Assembly (NCBI GenBank): GCA_947448675.1 | Contig: CANFOR010000059.1 | Coordinates: 1 to 13,208, forward strand | Length of the DNA stretch: 13,208 nucleotides | From: Betaproteobacteria bacterium | Lineage (GTDB): Bacteria; Pseudomonadota; Gammaproteobacteria; Burkholderiales; Burkholderiaceae_C | Reading direction: 5' to 3' | Shown: in pieces, positions 12,698 to 13,208 of the stretch | Position numbering within the stretch: position 1 is the first letter of the stretch | Layout: each line of letters begins with the position of its first letter | Program-made: the position numbers and the translations under genes | The notes under the pieces: model-generated | The model's database searches: none | The model's input: the letters and a program-made list of their open reading frames with translations, nothing else | What the model was told of the DNA's origin: nothing

Positions 12698-13208
12698 TGA
12701 ACCACCAAGCCATGCTCGCCAAAGCTATGCCGCGCAGGCAATGCTTGCTGTGTGCCAGCGCGGGCTTGGCCAGCTGGGCGTGGCTTGCGCCGCTGCCTGC
12801 TGCTGCGCAGGGTTTGCCCTGGGCACCGGCTTACACCTTGGCCTTAGACGGCCGTGCGCAGTGGCTGCGCGAGTTCAGCCCAGCGGGCAGCCCTTTGCGC
12901 CAGCTCAGCGCCCGCCCGGGGGCCTGGTACGCGCTCTTGTACCTGCCCGTGGCCGAGCTGTGGCCAGTGCAATTGGTGTTTGCGGCGCTGCCCAAACGCC
13001 ACGAGTTGCGCACCTTTGCCCTGAACGCACCACCCGAGGCCGGACCCACTGTTGTGCACGCCTTGCCCTTGGAGCTAGAAAGCCCGCGCGCCTACCCGGC
13101 AGCGCAAAGCAGCGCCCAAGCCGTGAGCCGTTTTATGCTGCCCGCCGCCAGTGGCCTCGACGCCGTGTTTGTGCTCACCGAGTTGTGGAGCATCAAGGGC
13201 GATGCACC
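12697..13208 (+). CDS. Unrecognised exported protein, 5' part (runs off window)
   Basis: An open frame begins at the ATG of a TGATG overlap with the CsgG-like stop and stays open to the window end (170 full codons read). The N-terminus looks like a signal peptide: MPRRQCLLCASAGLASWAW followed by cleavage-like PAAAQ (residue 38). The Arg-Arg pair before the hydrophobic core is only partly like a Tat signal. The rest alternates short hydrophobic strands and Pro-rich turns (WYALLYLPVAELWPVQLVF, about 77-95; LDAVFVLTELWSI, about 154-166), suggesting a beta-rich periplasmic or surface domain. Later ATGs at 12712 and 12727 are possible starts. I do not recognise the family. Tight coupling to the CsgG-like gene suggests it belongs to the same export or assembly process. 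Confidence 0.72.
   Translation, partial: MNHQAMLAKAMPRRQCLLCASAGLASWAWLAPLPAAAQGLPWAPAYTLALDGRAQWLREFSPAGSPLRQLSARPGAWYALLYLPVAELWPVQLVFAALPKRHELRTFALNAPPEAGPTVVHALPLELESPRAYPAAQSSAQAVSRFMLPAASGLDAVFVLTELWSIKGDA

Noticed and set aside
1..13208. CRISPR array, insertion sequence or intact transposase
   Set aside because: No regular direct repeats with spacers and no transposase motifs were found on either strand.

Overview
The window is GC-rich, tightly packed bacterial DNA that looks like a betaproteobacterium of the Burkholderiales, most likely Comamonadaceae. That placement is an inference. It rests on a Bug-type orphan solute-binding protein, the mix of DUF2789, DUF1772 and short-spaced operons, and a small AT-rich dispersed palindrome (AGCTATA-N5-TATAGCT) of a kind common in that family. 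No species can be named from sequence reading alone.

Layout. The first 26 bases are the 3' end of tmRNA (ssrA), followed by a strong hairpin-plus-T terminator. Next come a UspA-type stress protein (minus strand), a divergent DUF2789 gene, and an RsuA-type 16S rRNA pseudouridine synthase. An alpha/beta hydrolase on the minus strand converges on rsuA and diverges from a plus-strand run: a secreted beta-propeller (YVTN) protein, a secreted polysaccharide deacetylase that overlaps it, a membrane sterol desaturase/fatty-acid hydroxylase, and a DUF1772 membrane protein. From 6187 to 9048 three minus-strand genes form an operon, in transcription order an Asp/Glu-racemase family protein, an Ldh2-type malate/lactate dehydrogenase (joined by an ATGA overlap) and a Bug/TctC periplasmic binding protein. 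This looks like uptake and oxidation of an organic acid whose identity is unknown.

The most unusual region is 9323 to the right edge. It encodes an 859-residue exported protein whose C-terminal half resembles thiol-activated (cholesterol-dependent) cytolysins, with recognisable domain-3 landmarks. Its membrane-binding domain 4 is shortened and lacks the cytolysin undecapeptide. In front of the cytolysin region are a signal peptide, four tandem four-cysteine repeats (16 Cys in all) and a Pro/Ala-rich linker of about 140 residues. The next gene, 21 bases on, encodes a CsgG-family protein (the curli-secretion pore family). A third gene overlaps it at TGATG, encodes an unrecognised exported protein and runs off the window. 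I read this as a three-or-more-gene operon for a cytolysin-like pore-forming or surface-assembled protein in a Gram-negative bacterium, with CsgG-like and unknown partners. I do not recognise this combination as a described system.

Limits: all family calls come from reading motifs by eye. Starts are uncertain for the propeller, deacetylase and third operon genes. Promoter calls are weak matches. No gene-free stretch exceeds 300 bases. The longest, 9049-9322, holds a dispersed repeat and a CRP-like half-site pair.
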